Source: Pseudomonas fluorescens
GTDB lineage: Bacteria; Pseudomonadota; Gammaproteobacteria; Pseudomonadales; Pseudomonadaceae
Length of the DNA stretch: 64,000 bases
Direction of reading: 5' to 3'
Assembly: GCF_001902145.1 (NCBI RefSeq)
Contig: NZ_MRST01000018.1
Span: 124,001 to 188,000 of the forward strand
Made by a program: the position numbers and the translations under genes
The notes under the pieces: generated by a model
Databases searched by the model: none
Seen by the model: only the letters and a program-made list of their open reading frames with translations
Told to the model about the DNA's origin: nothing
Shown: positions 53,335 to 62,375 of the stretch, piece by piece
Layout of the letters: each line of letters opens with the position of its first letter
Position numbering within the stretch: position 1 is the first letter of the stretch

Positions 53335-54848
53335 GGTCGCCCTACCTGATCGCGTTTACCGTCACGCTGGTCTCGATGATGGAGTTGCTCGATGTCACCA
53401 TCGTCAACGTAGCGATTCCCAGCCTGATGGGCACCTACGGTGCGTCGGTCGATGAAATCTCCTGGGTCTCCACCGGTTATGTGGTGGCCAACGTGGTGAT
53501 TCTGCCGGTCAGTGGCTGGCTGTCGGCGTGGTTCGGCCGGCGGACTTATTACCTGGTCTCTACTGCGCTGTTCGTACTGGCCTCGTTGGGTTGCGCGATG
53601 TCTGCCGAGCTCTGGCAACTGGTCGCGTTCCGGGTGCTGCAAGGTCTGGCGGGCGGCGGTTTGCTGGGGATTTCCCAGGCAATCATCTACGACGTGTTCC
53701 CCAAGGAAAAAGTCAGCAGCGGCATGGCGCTGTACGGCGTGGGCGTGATGATGGGGCCGACCCTGGGCCCGACGGTCGGCGGCTACCTGATCGACACGTT
53801 GTCGTGGCATTGGATCTTCTTGATCAACGTGCCGATCGGTGCCGTGGCCTTGTTGCTGTGTTGGCTGTGTATCAATGACTCGCCCAACGAACAAAAGCCT
53901 TCCAGCGTCGACTACAGCGGCTTCTGCTTGCTGGCCCTGGGCGTGGGCAGCCTGCAGATCCTGCTGGAGCGCGGTGAACACTGGGACTGGATGGCGTCCA
54001 ACTGGACCGTGGCCTGCCTGTTGCTCAGCAGCTTCAGCCTGGTGGGGTTCTTCTGGTGGGAGCGGCGTGTGGCCAACCCGATCGTCAACGTCGCTTTGTT
54101 CCAGAACCGCGAGTTCCTGATGGGGTGCATCTGTGCGTTTTGCGTGGGCTTCGGGCTGTACAGCACCTTGTTCATGGTGCCGCTGTTCTTGCAGACCTTG
54201 CTGGCGCAGAGCGCTTACCAGAGCGGGCTGGTGATATTCCCTGGGGCCGTGGCCAGCGCCATCAGCACCTTGGTGATCGGCAAGCTGTCCCAGGAAAACA
54301 AGATCGACGAGCGCGTGTTCGTCACCCTGGGCATCGTCATGTACTGCTATGCGATGTTCCTGCACACCCAGTTCACCCTCGACAGTAACCCGGACACGCT
54401 GTACTGGCCCTTGGTGATCCGCGGCCTGGGCCTGGGCATGATCTTCGTGCCGCTGACCAACCTGGCAATGCGCCGCCTGCCGCTGACCTTGATCTCCGGT
54501 GCTTCGGGCGTACTCAACCTGATGCGCCAGTTGGGGGGCAGCGTTGGCATCGCCATCGCAGCCACCCTGCTCACACGGTTCTCTTGGGAACGCTACCGCC
54601 TGCTTTGCGAACATGTCACCGAATCGGGCCTGGTCGCCAGCGGCTGGGGCGGTGTGGAAACCGACCCGCTGTTTCTTTCCCTGGGCCTGGCAAGCCATCA
54701 GCAGGCCCTGGCCCTGATGCCTTATCTGCAAGCGCGCGAGCAAGGGCAAATGCTGGCGTTCAGCATGTTGTTCGGCACCTTGGGAGCGGTAATGGCCATC
54801 GGTATTCCCATGGTGCTGATGATGCGCAGAAGCCACGTCAGTCGATAA
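53331..54848 (+). CDS. EmrB-type DHA2 drug:H+ antiporter (14 TM MFS)
   Basis: A 505-aa inner-membrane pump of the DHA2 family with 14 helices. The first helix carries LDVTIVNVAIPSLMG, followed by WVSTGYVVANVVILPVSGWL and FGRRTYY; GVGVMMGPTLGPTVGGYLI is the motif C of drug exporters. It forms a tripartite pump with the adaptor upstream (ATGA overlap) and the outer-membrane protein downstream (22 nt gap). Confidence 0.94.
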   Translation: MRSPYLIAFTVTLVSMMELLDVTIVNVAIPSLMGTYGASVDEISWVSTGYVVANVVILPVSGWLSAWFGRRTYYLVSTALFVLASLGCAMSAELWQLVAFRVLQGLAGGGLLGISQAIIYDVFPKEKVSSGMALYGVGVMMGPTLGPTVGGYLIDTLSWHWIFLINVPIGAVALLLCWLCINDSPNEQKPSSVDYSGFCLLALGVGSLQILLERGEHWDWMASNWTVACLLLSSFSLVGFFWWERRVANPIVNVALFQNREFLMGCICAFCVGFGLYSTLFMVPLFLQTLLAQSAYQSGLVIFPGAVASAISTLVIGKLSQENKIDERVFVTLGIVMYCYAMFLHTQFTLDSNPDTLYWPLVIRGLGLGMIFVPLTNLAMRRLPLTLISGASGVLNLMRQLGGSVGIAIAATLLTRFSWERYRLLCEHVTESGLVASGWGGVETDPLFLSLGLASHQQALALMPYLQAREQGQMLAFSMLFGTLGAVMAIGIPMVLMMRRSHVSR

Positions 54849-54870
54849 ATATTTCAGTGGAGCACACCCC

Positions 54871-56214
54871 TTGCGTATTCCAGGCCCGCATCTAGACACC
54901 ACCACCCTGCTCATGCCCCTGTATTGGCTGGCACTCGCCTGCGCGCCCACCCAGGTATCGGCAGATGACTTGTATCACCTGTACCAGAAGGCGCTGACCC
55001 ACGACATGCAGTTCGCCGCCGCACAGGCCCAGCAATTAGCCACGGCGGAAAAGGAACCGCAAAGCCGTGCCAACCTGTTGCCGGACCTGTCTGTCACCGG
55101 CGGCGCGGCCTGGGTCGATGCCGACGACTCTTCGGACTATCATCGCAATCGCAATAACACCAATGCCTACGCCGTGGTCCTCACACAGCCGCTGCTGCGT
55201 TGGCAGAATGTGATCGCCCACGACCAAAGCAAACTGTTGATCAGCGCCAGTGAACTGCACACCGAGCAAGCCCGCCAAACGCTGATGCTGCGCGTCGCCC
55301 GTGCTTATTTCGACGTGCTGCTCAACCAGGAACTGTTGAACACCCGCACGCAACAGCTGCAAACCCTGCGCGAGAGCCAGGCACGCAGCCAGCGACTGCT
55401 GGCCGACGGCGCCACCACCGCTAACGCGCTCGCCCAGGTACAGGCCAAGTACGACCAGGCATTCGCCGAACAGGTGGCCGCCCGTGGTGCACTGGACATT
55501 GCCAACGAAACACTCACCCAATTGACGGCCGCACAGGCGGGCTCGTGGTCCGGCAAAGAGCCGCAGTTCAGTGCCCCGGTACCTGCGGCCATCGATGAAT
55601 GGGCCACGACCGCGCAACAAGGCAACCTCGCCGTGCAGGCGGCGCAGATTGCCCAGCGCCTGGCCGAAATGGACATCGACAAGGAACGGGCCGGGCATTT
55701 GCCGACCCTTGATCTGATCGCCGCCCATGGCCGCTTCGCCTCTGTCGGCGGTGATGTCTACGACGTGACGTTGCCGGAAAATCGCTATAACCAGACCGTG
55801 GTCGGAGTCAAACTGAGCGTTCCACTCTACAGCGGTGGCCGCACCAGCAGTCGCGTGCGCCAAGCCCATGCACTGCAAAGCAAGGCGGCGGACGAAGTCG
55901 AGGATGCACGCCGCACCGCCGGGCTGAAGGCACGTCAGGCCTACCTGCAAGTCACCAACGGCATGAGCCAATACCAGGCCCTCAAGCAGGCCTTGAACTC
56001 CAGCCAGATCAACCTTGCCGCCGTGACCCACGGCTTCGAAGCCGGCTCGCGTATCAACACTGATGTACTGGACGCCCAACAGAAAGTCACTGATACCCAG
56101 CAACGCCTGGCCCAACAGCGCTATGCGATCCTGATGGCGCAGTTGAACCTGCTGGCATCGACCGGCAACCTGAGCGACGCGCGCCTGCGTGATGTCAGCC
56201 GTGCACTGAACTGA
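54871..56214 (+). CDS. TolC-family outer-membrane channel protein
   Basis: A 447-aa TolC-type protein with a signal peptide (cleavage near residue 30, or a lipobox LALAC) and the two long alpha-helical hairpins of the family (about 35-200 and 230-430, with repeats such as LMLRVARAYFDVLLNQELL and VGVKLSVPLYSGGRTSSRV). It starts with TTG, with GGAG about 8 nt upstream. It provides the outer-membrane exit of the EmrAB-like pump. Confidence 0.9.
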   Translation: MRIPGPHLDTTTLLMPLYWLALACAPTQVSADDLYHLYQKALTHDMQFAAAQAQQLATAEKEPQSRANLLPDLSVTGGAAWVDADDSSDYHRNRNNTNAYAVVLTQPLLRWQNVIAHDQSKLLISASELHTEQARQTLMLRVARAYFDVLLNQELLNTRTQQLQTLRESQARSQRLLADGATTANALAQVQAKYDQAFAEQVAARGALDIANETLTQLTAAQAGSWSGKEPQFSAPVPAAIDEWATTAQQGNLAVQAAQIAQRLAEMDIDKERAGHLPTLDLIAAHGRFASVGGDVYDVTLPENRYNQTVVGVKLSVPLYSGGRTSSRVRQAHALQSKAADEVEDARRTAGLKARQAYLQVTNGMSQYQALKQALNSSQINLAAVTHGFEAGSRINTDVLDAQQKVTDTQQRLAQQRYAILMAQLNLLASTGNLSDARLRDVSRALN

Positions 56215-56298
56215 GGCGCGGATCAAAGCGCTGACATTCACCCAACAGAGGGGCTAAGTTGGATTAAGCTTGGGCATCTCAAAAATGGAACACTGCCC

Positions 56299-57195
56299 AT
56301 GTTCGACCTCAACGAACTCTTCCTGTACGCCAAGGTGGTCGAGCACGGCGGCTTTGCGGCGGCGGGTCGCGCGCTGAACCTGCCAAAATCGACCTTGAGC
56401 CGCAGAGTCAGCCAGCTTGAAGCCAGGCTGGGGGCACGGCTGATACAGCGCTCGACGCGCCAGTTCCAGGTCACCGATATCGGCCAGGCCTATTACCGAC
56501 ATTGCGTGGCGATGATTGCCGAAGCCGAGTCGGCCGAAGATGTGATTGCCTTCAACAAATCAGAGCCGCGCGGCGTGATCCGCTTGAGCTGCACCACCGC
56601 ACTGCTCAACTACTGGGTGGCGCCGATGCTCGCCCAATTCATGGCGCAATGCACCAGCGTCGAACTGAATGTGAAAAGCTTCAACCGCAAGGTCGACATC
56701 ATCAGCGAAGGCTATGACATGGCCTTGAACCTGTGTTTTCCGCCGCTGGAAAGCAGTGAACTGGTCATGAAGGTGCTGGCTAAAAGTCCTCAGGTGCTGG
56801 TAGCAAGCGCGGCTTTTGTGCAGGACGCGCCCCTGCCCCTGCTACCTGCCGACCTTGCAGGGCTGGCGACGATCCATTGGGGCAACCCGTTGCTTCAGTA
56901 CCTGTGGGATCTGACCGGGCCGGACGGCGCGACGGCCCAGGTCACGCACACGCCACGCCTGGTCAGCGATGACATGTCCACCCTGAAAAACGCGGCACTG
57001 GCGGGCGTGGGCATCGCCAACCTGCCGCGGATGGTGGTGCAAGATGAGCTGGCCGATGGACGCCTGATCGTCTTGTTGCCCGAATGGCAACCCACTGAAG
57101 GCGTGATCACCGCCGTGTTCCCCTCCAGACGCGGGCTCATGCCGTCGGTGCGCTCCTTGATCGACTTTCTGGGCGATGCGTTTGATGCGCCGTGA
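56299..57195 (+). CDS. LysR-family transcriptional regulator
   Basis: A 298-aa LysR protein of the DmlR-like branch (MFDLNELFLYAKVVEHGGFA, helix-turn-helix AGRALNLPKSTLSRRVSQLE). It lies 84 nt after the TolC-like gene on the same strand and may regulate that pump. It is next to mexE but is not MexT-like; the MexT homologue is at 10845-11759. Confidence 0.9.
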   Translation: MFDLNELFLYAKVVEHGGFAAAGRALNLPKSTLSRRVSQLEARLGARLIQRSTRQFQVTDIGQAYYRHCVAMIAEAESAEDVIAFNKSEPRGVIRLSCTTALLNYWVAPMLAQFMAQCTSVELNVKSFNRKVDIISEGYDMALNLCFPPLESSELVMKVLAKSPQVLVASAAFVQDAPLPLLPADLAGLATIHWGNPLLQYLWDLTGPDGATAQVTHTPRLVSDDMSTLKNAALAGVGIANLPRMVVQDELADGRLIVLLPEWQPTEGVITAVFPSRRGLMPSVRSLIDFLGDAFDAP

Positions 57196-57217
57196 TTCCC
57201 CACGCCGTGCTGTTAGA

Positions 57218-57737
57218 GCATAGGTATCTACACAACTCTGTAGCGTTCAACGGTAACCACGATGCGAAGCGAGCGGCTCTTGATCTTGATCTTAGGCGCC
57301 CCGTTAAACCACGCTGGCCGGAATTCGACAGGGATTTGGGGGGTAAACCGGCAGGGATGCCGGTTTAGCCGCCCCGCGCCATGGATGGCGCGTGGCGGCG
57401 GCCCCCCAAATCACTGGCGGATTACGGGCACACCGAGCCTAAGCGAGGTGCCGAGTGGTGGGGCAAGAGCGTTTTGCTTACTTTTGCGCTGTTCAAAAGT
57501 GAGCCGCCGTCAGGGCGGAACCCTAAGTGGCCGTTACCGCAGGAATGGATATGTACTCGGTATAACCGTGTCGGCTGTCAGGCCGCCATCGCAGCGATGC
57601 GGCGACCCGACAAGCCAGCTCCCACAGTTTGATCGTGGCGTGTCAGGTAGATAAGCGTTGGCCGTCGGGGCCGTCGCGGGAGCAAGCTCCCTCGCCACAA
57701 GTTCGGCGTCATACCAAAGTTGTGTAGATACCTATGC
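57218..57737. repeat. 520-bp non-coding element bounded by 20-bp inverted repeats
   Basis: GCATAGGTATCTACACAACT at 57218-57237 and its exact reverse complement at 57718-57737 enclose 480 bp. Inside are hairpins at 57345-57366 (AAACCGGCA/TGCCGGTTT) and 57375-57392 (CGCGCCAT/ATGGCGCG), and a REP of the GCGGGAGCAAGCTCCCTCGC type at 57676-57699. No transposase is encoded. It looks like a composite repeat of Pseudomonas fluorescens-group genomes, possibly a non-autonomous mobile element. It fills most of the gap between the LysR gene and mexE. Confidence 0.75.
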
Positions 57738-57839
57738 TGCTAGAGGTCCTTGCACCCTCAGCAACAGTCTTTTGTCATCACTCCCATTGATAGCTCCCTA
57801 ACAAAACCCCCATGCTAGAGGGCTGACTCCGCGCTTATA

Positions 57840-57863
57840 TCATTCCGAATGATAGTTACCTTT
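57840..57863 (+). promoter_or_regulatory. Candidate MexT binding site upstream of mexE
   Basis: ATCA-TTCCG-AATGAT-AGTT-ACCTT fits the MexT consensus architecture ATCA-N5-GTCGAT-N4-ACYAT in the outer blocks (4/4 and 4/5), in GAT at the end of the centre, and in all spacings. It contains a palindrome ATCATTCCGAATGAT. It ends 75 nt before the mexE ATG, as the mexS site does relative to mexS (77 nt). Confidence 0.6.
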
Positions 57864-57938
57864 GCTTCATTCGATTCGTGACCTAGCACCTCCCCGCGCA
57901 TGATCCGCCCATCTCAAATACATTGGCGGATGCACTTC

Positions 57939-59180
57939 ATGGAACAGTCACTCAAACATTTGCGCTTCCCTTTGGCGATATTGGCCGTGGTGGTGATGAG
58001 CGCGTGCGGCAAGACCCCGGAACAAGCGGCCGCCATGCCTCCTGCCAAGGTCAGCGTGGCCAAGGTGCTGGAACAACCGGTCAACGAGTGGGACGAGTTC
58101 ACCGGGCGCCTTGAAGCGCCTGAAACCGTGCAGATTCGTCCGCGGGTGTCCGGGCAGATTGACCAGGTGGCGTTCACCGAAGGCGCGCTGGTGAAGAAAG
58201 GCGACCTGCTGTTCCAGATCGACCCTCGCCCATTCCAGGCCGAAGTGCGTCGCCTCGAAGCCCAACTTGCCCAGACCAAAGCCGCTGCCACCCGCAGTGA
58301 AAACGAAGCGCAACGTGGCGAGCGTCTGCGCCAGAGCAACGCGATATCCGCCGAACTGGCCGACTCGCGCACCACCGCCGCCCAGGAAGCCCGTGCTGCC
58401 ATGGCCGGGATCCAGGCGCAGTTGGACCTGGCCAGGCTGAACCTGAGTTTCACCCGCGTGACGTCGCCCATCAGTGGCCGCGTCAGCCGTGCCGAAATCA
58501 CCGCCGGCAACCTGGTGACCGCCGATACCACTGCGCTCACCAGCGTGGTCTCCACCGACAAGGTCTACGCCTACTTCGACGCCGATGAGCGTGTATTCCT
58601 CAAGTACACCGCTCTGGCCCGGGAAGGCCGCCGTGGCGCAACCACCCCGGTATACCTGGGCCTGTCCAACGAAACCGGCAACCCGCACCTGGGCCAGATG
58701 AACTTCGTCGACAACCAGGTCAACCCGGCCACCGGCACCATCCGTGGCCGTGCGGTGTTCGACAACAGCAAAGGCGAATACACCCCTGGCCTGTATGCGC
58801 GCTTGAAGCTGGTCGGCAGCGGTACCTATTCCGCCGTGTTGATCAACGACGAAGCCGTCGGCACCGACCTGGGCAAGAAATTCGTGCTGGTGATGGACGG
58901 CGACAAGCCGGCTTATCGCGCGGTGGAACTGGGGCCCAAAATCGAAGGCTTGCGTATCGTGCGCAGCGGCCTGACCAAGGACGACACCGTGATCGTCAAG
59001 GGCCTGCAGCGAGCACGCCCAGGCTCACCGGTCGCGCCGGAAACCATCCCGATGGCCAGCAAGGAAACCCTCGCCGCCTTGGCCCAACAACGACAAGCGC
59101 TTGAAGCCAGCAACCTGGAGCAAGTGGCGCCGGAAAAACCCGCGCCCAAGCTCGCAAGCGTCGCGACTCCACGCGGTTAA
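57939..59180 (+). CDS. mexE: RND efflux adaptor MexE
   Basis: A 413-aa periplasmic adaptor lipoprotein; it starts MEQSLKHLRFPL, as I recall for P. aeruginosa MexE, and has a lipobox MSAC near residue 22. The lipoyl domain reads VSGQIDQVAFTEGALVKKGD, the hairpin RQSNAISAELADSRTTAAQE, and the barrel ITAGNLVTADTTALTSVV. MexEF-OprN exports chloramphenicol, fluoroquinolones and quorum-sensing precursors in P. aeruginosa. ATG at 57939 is preferred over an in-frame ATG at 57930. mexF starts 15 nt after its stop. Confidence 0.93.
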   Translation: MEQSLKHLRFPLAILAVVVMSACGKTPEQAAAMPPAKVSVAKVLEQPVNEWDEFTGRLEAPETVQIRPRVSGQIDQVAFTEGALVKKGDLLFQIDPRPFQAEVRRLEAQLAQTKAAATRSENEAQRGERLRQSNAISAELADSRTTAAQEARAAMAGIQAQLDLARLNLSFTRVTSPISGRVSRAEITAGNLVTADTTALTSVVSTDKVYAYFDADERVFLKYTALAREGRRGATTPVYLGLSNETGNPHLGQMNFVDNQVNPATGTIRGRAVFDNSKGEYTPGLYARLKLVGSGTYSAVLINDEAVGTDLGKKFVLVMDGDKPAYRAVELGPKIEGLRIVRSGLTKDDTVIVKGLQRARPGSPVAPETIPMASKETLAALAQQRQALEASNLEQVAPEKPAPKLASVATPRG

Positions 59181-59195
59181 GGGATACGACTCAAG

Positions 59196-62100
59196 ATGAA
59201 TTTTTCCAAGTTCTTCATTTCACGGCCGATCTTCGCAGCGGTGCTGTCGCTGTTGATCCTGATCGCCGGCGCAATCTCGCTGTTCCAACTGCCGATCAGC
59301 GAATACCCGGAAGTGGTGCCGCCGACCGTGGTAGTGCGCGCCAACTTCCCGGGCGCCAACCCCAAAGTCATCGGTGAAACCGTGGCCGCGCCGCTGGAGC
59401 AAGCCATCACCGGTGTCGAGAACATGCTGTACATGTCCTCGCAGTCCACCGCCGACGGCAAGCTGACCCTTACCATCACCTTCGCCCTGGGCACCGACCT
59501 GGACAACGCGCAGGTGCAGGTGCAAAACCGTGTGACACGCACCCAGCCCAAGCTGCCGGAGGAAGTGACGCGCATCGGTATTACCGTGGACAAGGCCTCC
59601 CCCGACCTGACCATGGTGGTGCACTTGACCTCCCCGGATCAGCGCTACGACATGTTGTACCTGTCCAACTACGCGATCCTCAATATCAAGGATGAGCTGG
59701 CCCGCCTTGGCGGCGTTGGTGACGTGCAGCTGTTCGGCATGGGCGACTACTCGTTGCGGGTCTGGCTCGACCCGAACAAAACCGCTTCGCGCAACCTAAC
59801 GGCGACCGATGTGGTCACGGCGATCCGCGAGCAGAACCGCCAGGTGGCAGCCGGTGCCCTGGGCGCCCAACCTGCGCCGAGTGACACCAGCTTCCAGTTG
59901 TCGGTCAATACCCAAGGCCGCCTGGTCACCGAGGAAGAGTTCGAGAACATTGTGGTTCGCGCCGGTGCCAACGGTGAAATCACGCGCCTCAAAGACATCG
60001 CTCGGGTCGAGCTGGGCTCCAGCCAATACGCGCTGCGCTCGCTGATCGATAACCAGCCTGCCGTTGCGATTCCGATTTTCCAGCGTCCCGGCTCCAATGC
60101 CATCGACATCTCCAACGATGTGCGCAGCAAGATGGCCGAGCTGAAAAAGAGCTTCCCAGCGGGCATGGATTACCGCATCGCCTATGACCCGACCATCTTT
60201 GTACGCGGTTCCATCGAAGCGGTGGTGCACACGCTGTTCGAAGCACTGATCCTCGTGGTGCTGGTGGTGATCCTGTTCCTGCAGACCTGGCGCGCCTCGA
60301 TCATCCCCTTGGTGGCGGTGCCGGTATCGTTGATCGGTACATTTGCGGTGATGCACCTGTTCGGGTTCTCACTCAATGCCCTGTCATTGTTCGGCCTGGT
60401 GTTGGCCATCGGTATCGTCGTGGACGACGCCATCGTGGTGGTGGAGAACGTCGAGCGTAATATCGAGCTGGGCCTGGAACCCTTCCCGGCGACCGAAAAA
60501 GCCATGAGTGAGGTGACCGGCCCGATCATCGCCACGGCGCTGGTGCTGTGTGCGGTGTTCATTCCGGCCGCCTTCATCAGCGGCTTGACCGGGCAGTTCT
60601 ATAAGCAGTTCGCCTTGACCATCGCGATTTCAACCGTGATCTCGGCGTTCAACTCCCTGACCCTGTCCCCTGCCCTGGCCGCTGTGTTGCTGCGCGGTCA
60701 CGACGCGCCGAAGGACCGTTTCTCGAAGTTCCTCGACAAGATCTTCGGTGGCTGGCTGTTCCGTCCCTTCAACCGCTTTTTCGAAAAAGCCAGCCATGGC
60801 TATGTAGGCACCGTACGCCGAGTGATTCGCGGCAGCGGTATCGCCTTGTTCGTATACGCTGGCTTGATGGTGCTGACGTTCTTCGGCTTTGCCCACACGC
60901 CGACCGGTTTCGTACCGGCCCAGGACAAGCAATACCTGGTGGCCTTCGCTCAACTGCCCGACGCCGCGAGCCTGGACCGCACCGAAAACGTGATGAAGCG
61001 CATGTCGGAGATCGCCCTGAAACAACCCGGCGTGGAAGCTGCGATTGCCTTCCCGGGCCTGTCGATCAACGGGTTCACCAACAGCCCGAACAGCGGCATC
61101 GTGTTCGTGACCTTGAAGCCCTTTGACGAGCGTAAAGACCCGAGCATGTCCGCCGGGGCAATTGCCGGTGCACTGAACGGCCAATACGCCAATATCGAAG
61201 AAGCCTACATGGCGATCTTCCCGCCGCCGCCGGTACAAGGCCTGGGCACCATCGGCGGCTTCCGACTGCAGATCGAAGACCGTGGCAACCTCGGCTATGA
61301 CGAGCTGTATAAAGAAGTGCAGAACGTGATTGCCAAGAGTCACAGCGTGCCTGAACTGTTCGGCCTGTTCACCAGCTACACCGTGAACGTGCCGCAAGTC
61401 GACGCCGCCATCGACCGCGAAAAAGCCAAGACCCACGGCGTGGCGATCAGCGACATCTTCGACACCCTGCAGGTCTACCTGGGCTCGTTGTATGCCAACG
61501 ACTTCAACCGCTTCGGGCGTACCTACCAGGTCAACGTGCAGGCCGAGCAACAGTTCCGCCAGGACTCCGACCAGATCGGCCAGTTGAAAGTACGCAACAA
61601 CAAAGGCGAGATGATCCCGCTGGCGACCTTTATCAAGGTCAGCGACACCTCGGGCCCGGATCGCGTGATGCACTACAACGGCTTCATCACCGCAGAAATC
61701 AACGGCAACGCCGCACCGGGCTACAGCTCTGGCCAGGCCCAGGCCGCGATTGAAAAACTGCTCAAGGATGAACTGCCCAACGGCATGACCTACGAGTGGA
61801 CCGACCTGACGTATCAGCAAATCCTCTCGGGCAATACCGCGCTGTTCGTGTTCCCGCTCTGCGTGCTGCTGGCGTTCCTGGTACTCGCCGCCCAATACGA
61901 AAGCTGGAGCCTGCCACTGGCGGTAATCCTGATCGTACCGATGACGCTGCTGTCAGCCATTACCGGGGTGATCATCTCGGGCGGCGACAACAACATCTTC
62001 ACCCAGATCGGCCTGATCGTACTGGTGGGCCTGGCGTGCAAGAACGCGATTCTGATCGTCGAGTTCGCCAAGGATAAACAGCAGGAAGGCCTCGACCCGC

Positions 62101-62375
62101 TCGCCGCGGTACTGGAAGCCTGCCGCCTGCGTCTGCGGCCGATCCTGATGACCTCCTTCGCGTTCATCATGGGTGTGGTGCCACTGGTGCTCTCCAGCGG
62201 TGCCGGTGCCGAGATGCGCCATGCCATGGGCGTGGCGGTGTTCTCCGGGATGATCGGTGTGACCTTCTTCGGTCTGTTGCTGACACCAGTGTTCTACGTA
62301 CTGATCCGTCGCTATGTCGAGCGCAGTGAAGCGCGCAAAGCGGCCAAGGCCTTGAAGCTGGAGACACAGCAATGA
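59196..62375 (+). CDS. mexF: RND efflux transporter MexF
   Basis: A 1059-aa inner-membrane proton/drug antiporter of the HAE1 RND family with 12 helices and two large periplasmic loops. The proton-relay residues are Asp410-Asp411 (GIVVDDAIVVVENVE) in helix 4 and Lys949 (GLACKNAILIVEFAK) in helix 10. The N terminus NFSKFFISRPIFAAVLSLL is typical of MexF. It works with MexE and OprN; the stop overlaps oprN by 4 nt. Confidence 0.96.
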   Translation: MNFSKFFISRPIFAAVLSLLILIAGAISLFQLPISEYPEVVPPTVVVRANFPGANPKVIGETVAAPLEQAITGVENMLYMSSQSTADGKLTLTITFALGTDLDNAQVQVQNRVTRTQPKLPEEVTRIGITVDKASPDLTMVVHLTSPDQRYDMLYLSNYAILNIKDELARLGGVGDVQLFGMGDYSLRVWLDPNKTASRNLTATDVVTAIREQNRQVAAGALGAQPAPSDTSFQLSVNTQGRLVTEEEFENIVVRAGANGEITRLKDIARVELGSSQYALRSLIDNQPAVAIPIFQRPGSNAIDISNDVRSKMAELKKSFPAGMDYRIAYDPTIFVRGSIEAVVHTLFEALILVVLVVILFLQTWRASIIPLVAVPVSLIGTFAVMHLFGFSLNALSLFGLVLAIGIVVDDAIVVVENVERNIELGLEPFPATEKAMSEVTGPIIATALVLCAVFIPAAFISGLTGQFYKQFALTIAISTVISAFNSLTLSPALAAVLLRGHDAPKDRFSKFLDKIFGGWLFRPFNRFFEKASHGYVGTVRRVIRGSGIALFVYAGLMVLTFFGFAHTPTGFVPAQDKQYLVAFAQLPDAASLDRTENVMKRMSEIALKQPGVEAAIAFPGLSINGFTNSPNSGIVFVTLKPFDERKDPSMSAGAIAGALNGQYANIEEAYMAIFPPPPVQGLGTIGGFRLQIEDRGNLGYDELYKEVQNVIAKSHSVPELFGLFTSYTVNVPQVDAAIDREKAKTHGVAISDIFDTLQVYLGSLYANDFNRFGRTYQVNVQAEQQFRQDSDQIGQLKVRNNKGEMIPLATFIKVSDTSGPDRVMHYNGFITAEINGNAAPGYSSGQAQAAIEKLLKDELPNGMTYEWTDLTYQQILSGNTALFVFPLCVLLAFLVLAAQYESWSLPLAVILIVPMTLLSAITGVIISGGDNNIFTQIGLIVLVGLACKNAILIVEFAKDKQQEGLDPLAAVLEACRLRLRPILMTSFAFIMGVVPLVLSSGAGAEMRHAMGVAVFSGMIGVTFFGLLLTPVFYVLIRRYVERSEARKAAKALKLETQQ

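Noticed and set aside
53256-54950. A 564-codon open frame on the minus strand
   Set aside because: Antisense to the EmrB-like pump; the composition is Gln/His/Gly-rich noise.
56299-57195. The LysR gene next to mexE as the mexT homologue
   Set aside because: Its sequence is of the DmlR-like branch, while the gene at 10845-11759 matches MexT from end to end, including its partner mexS.
57262-57654. Open frames inside the 520-bp repeat element
   Set aside because: They overlap hairpins and REP-type sequence, and their translations have no coherent composition.
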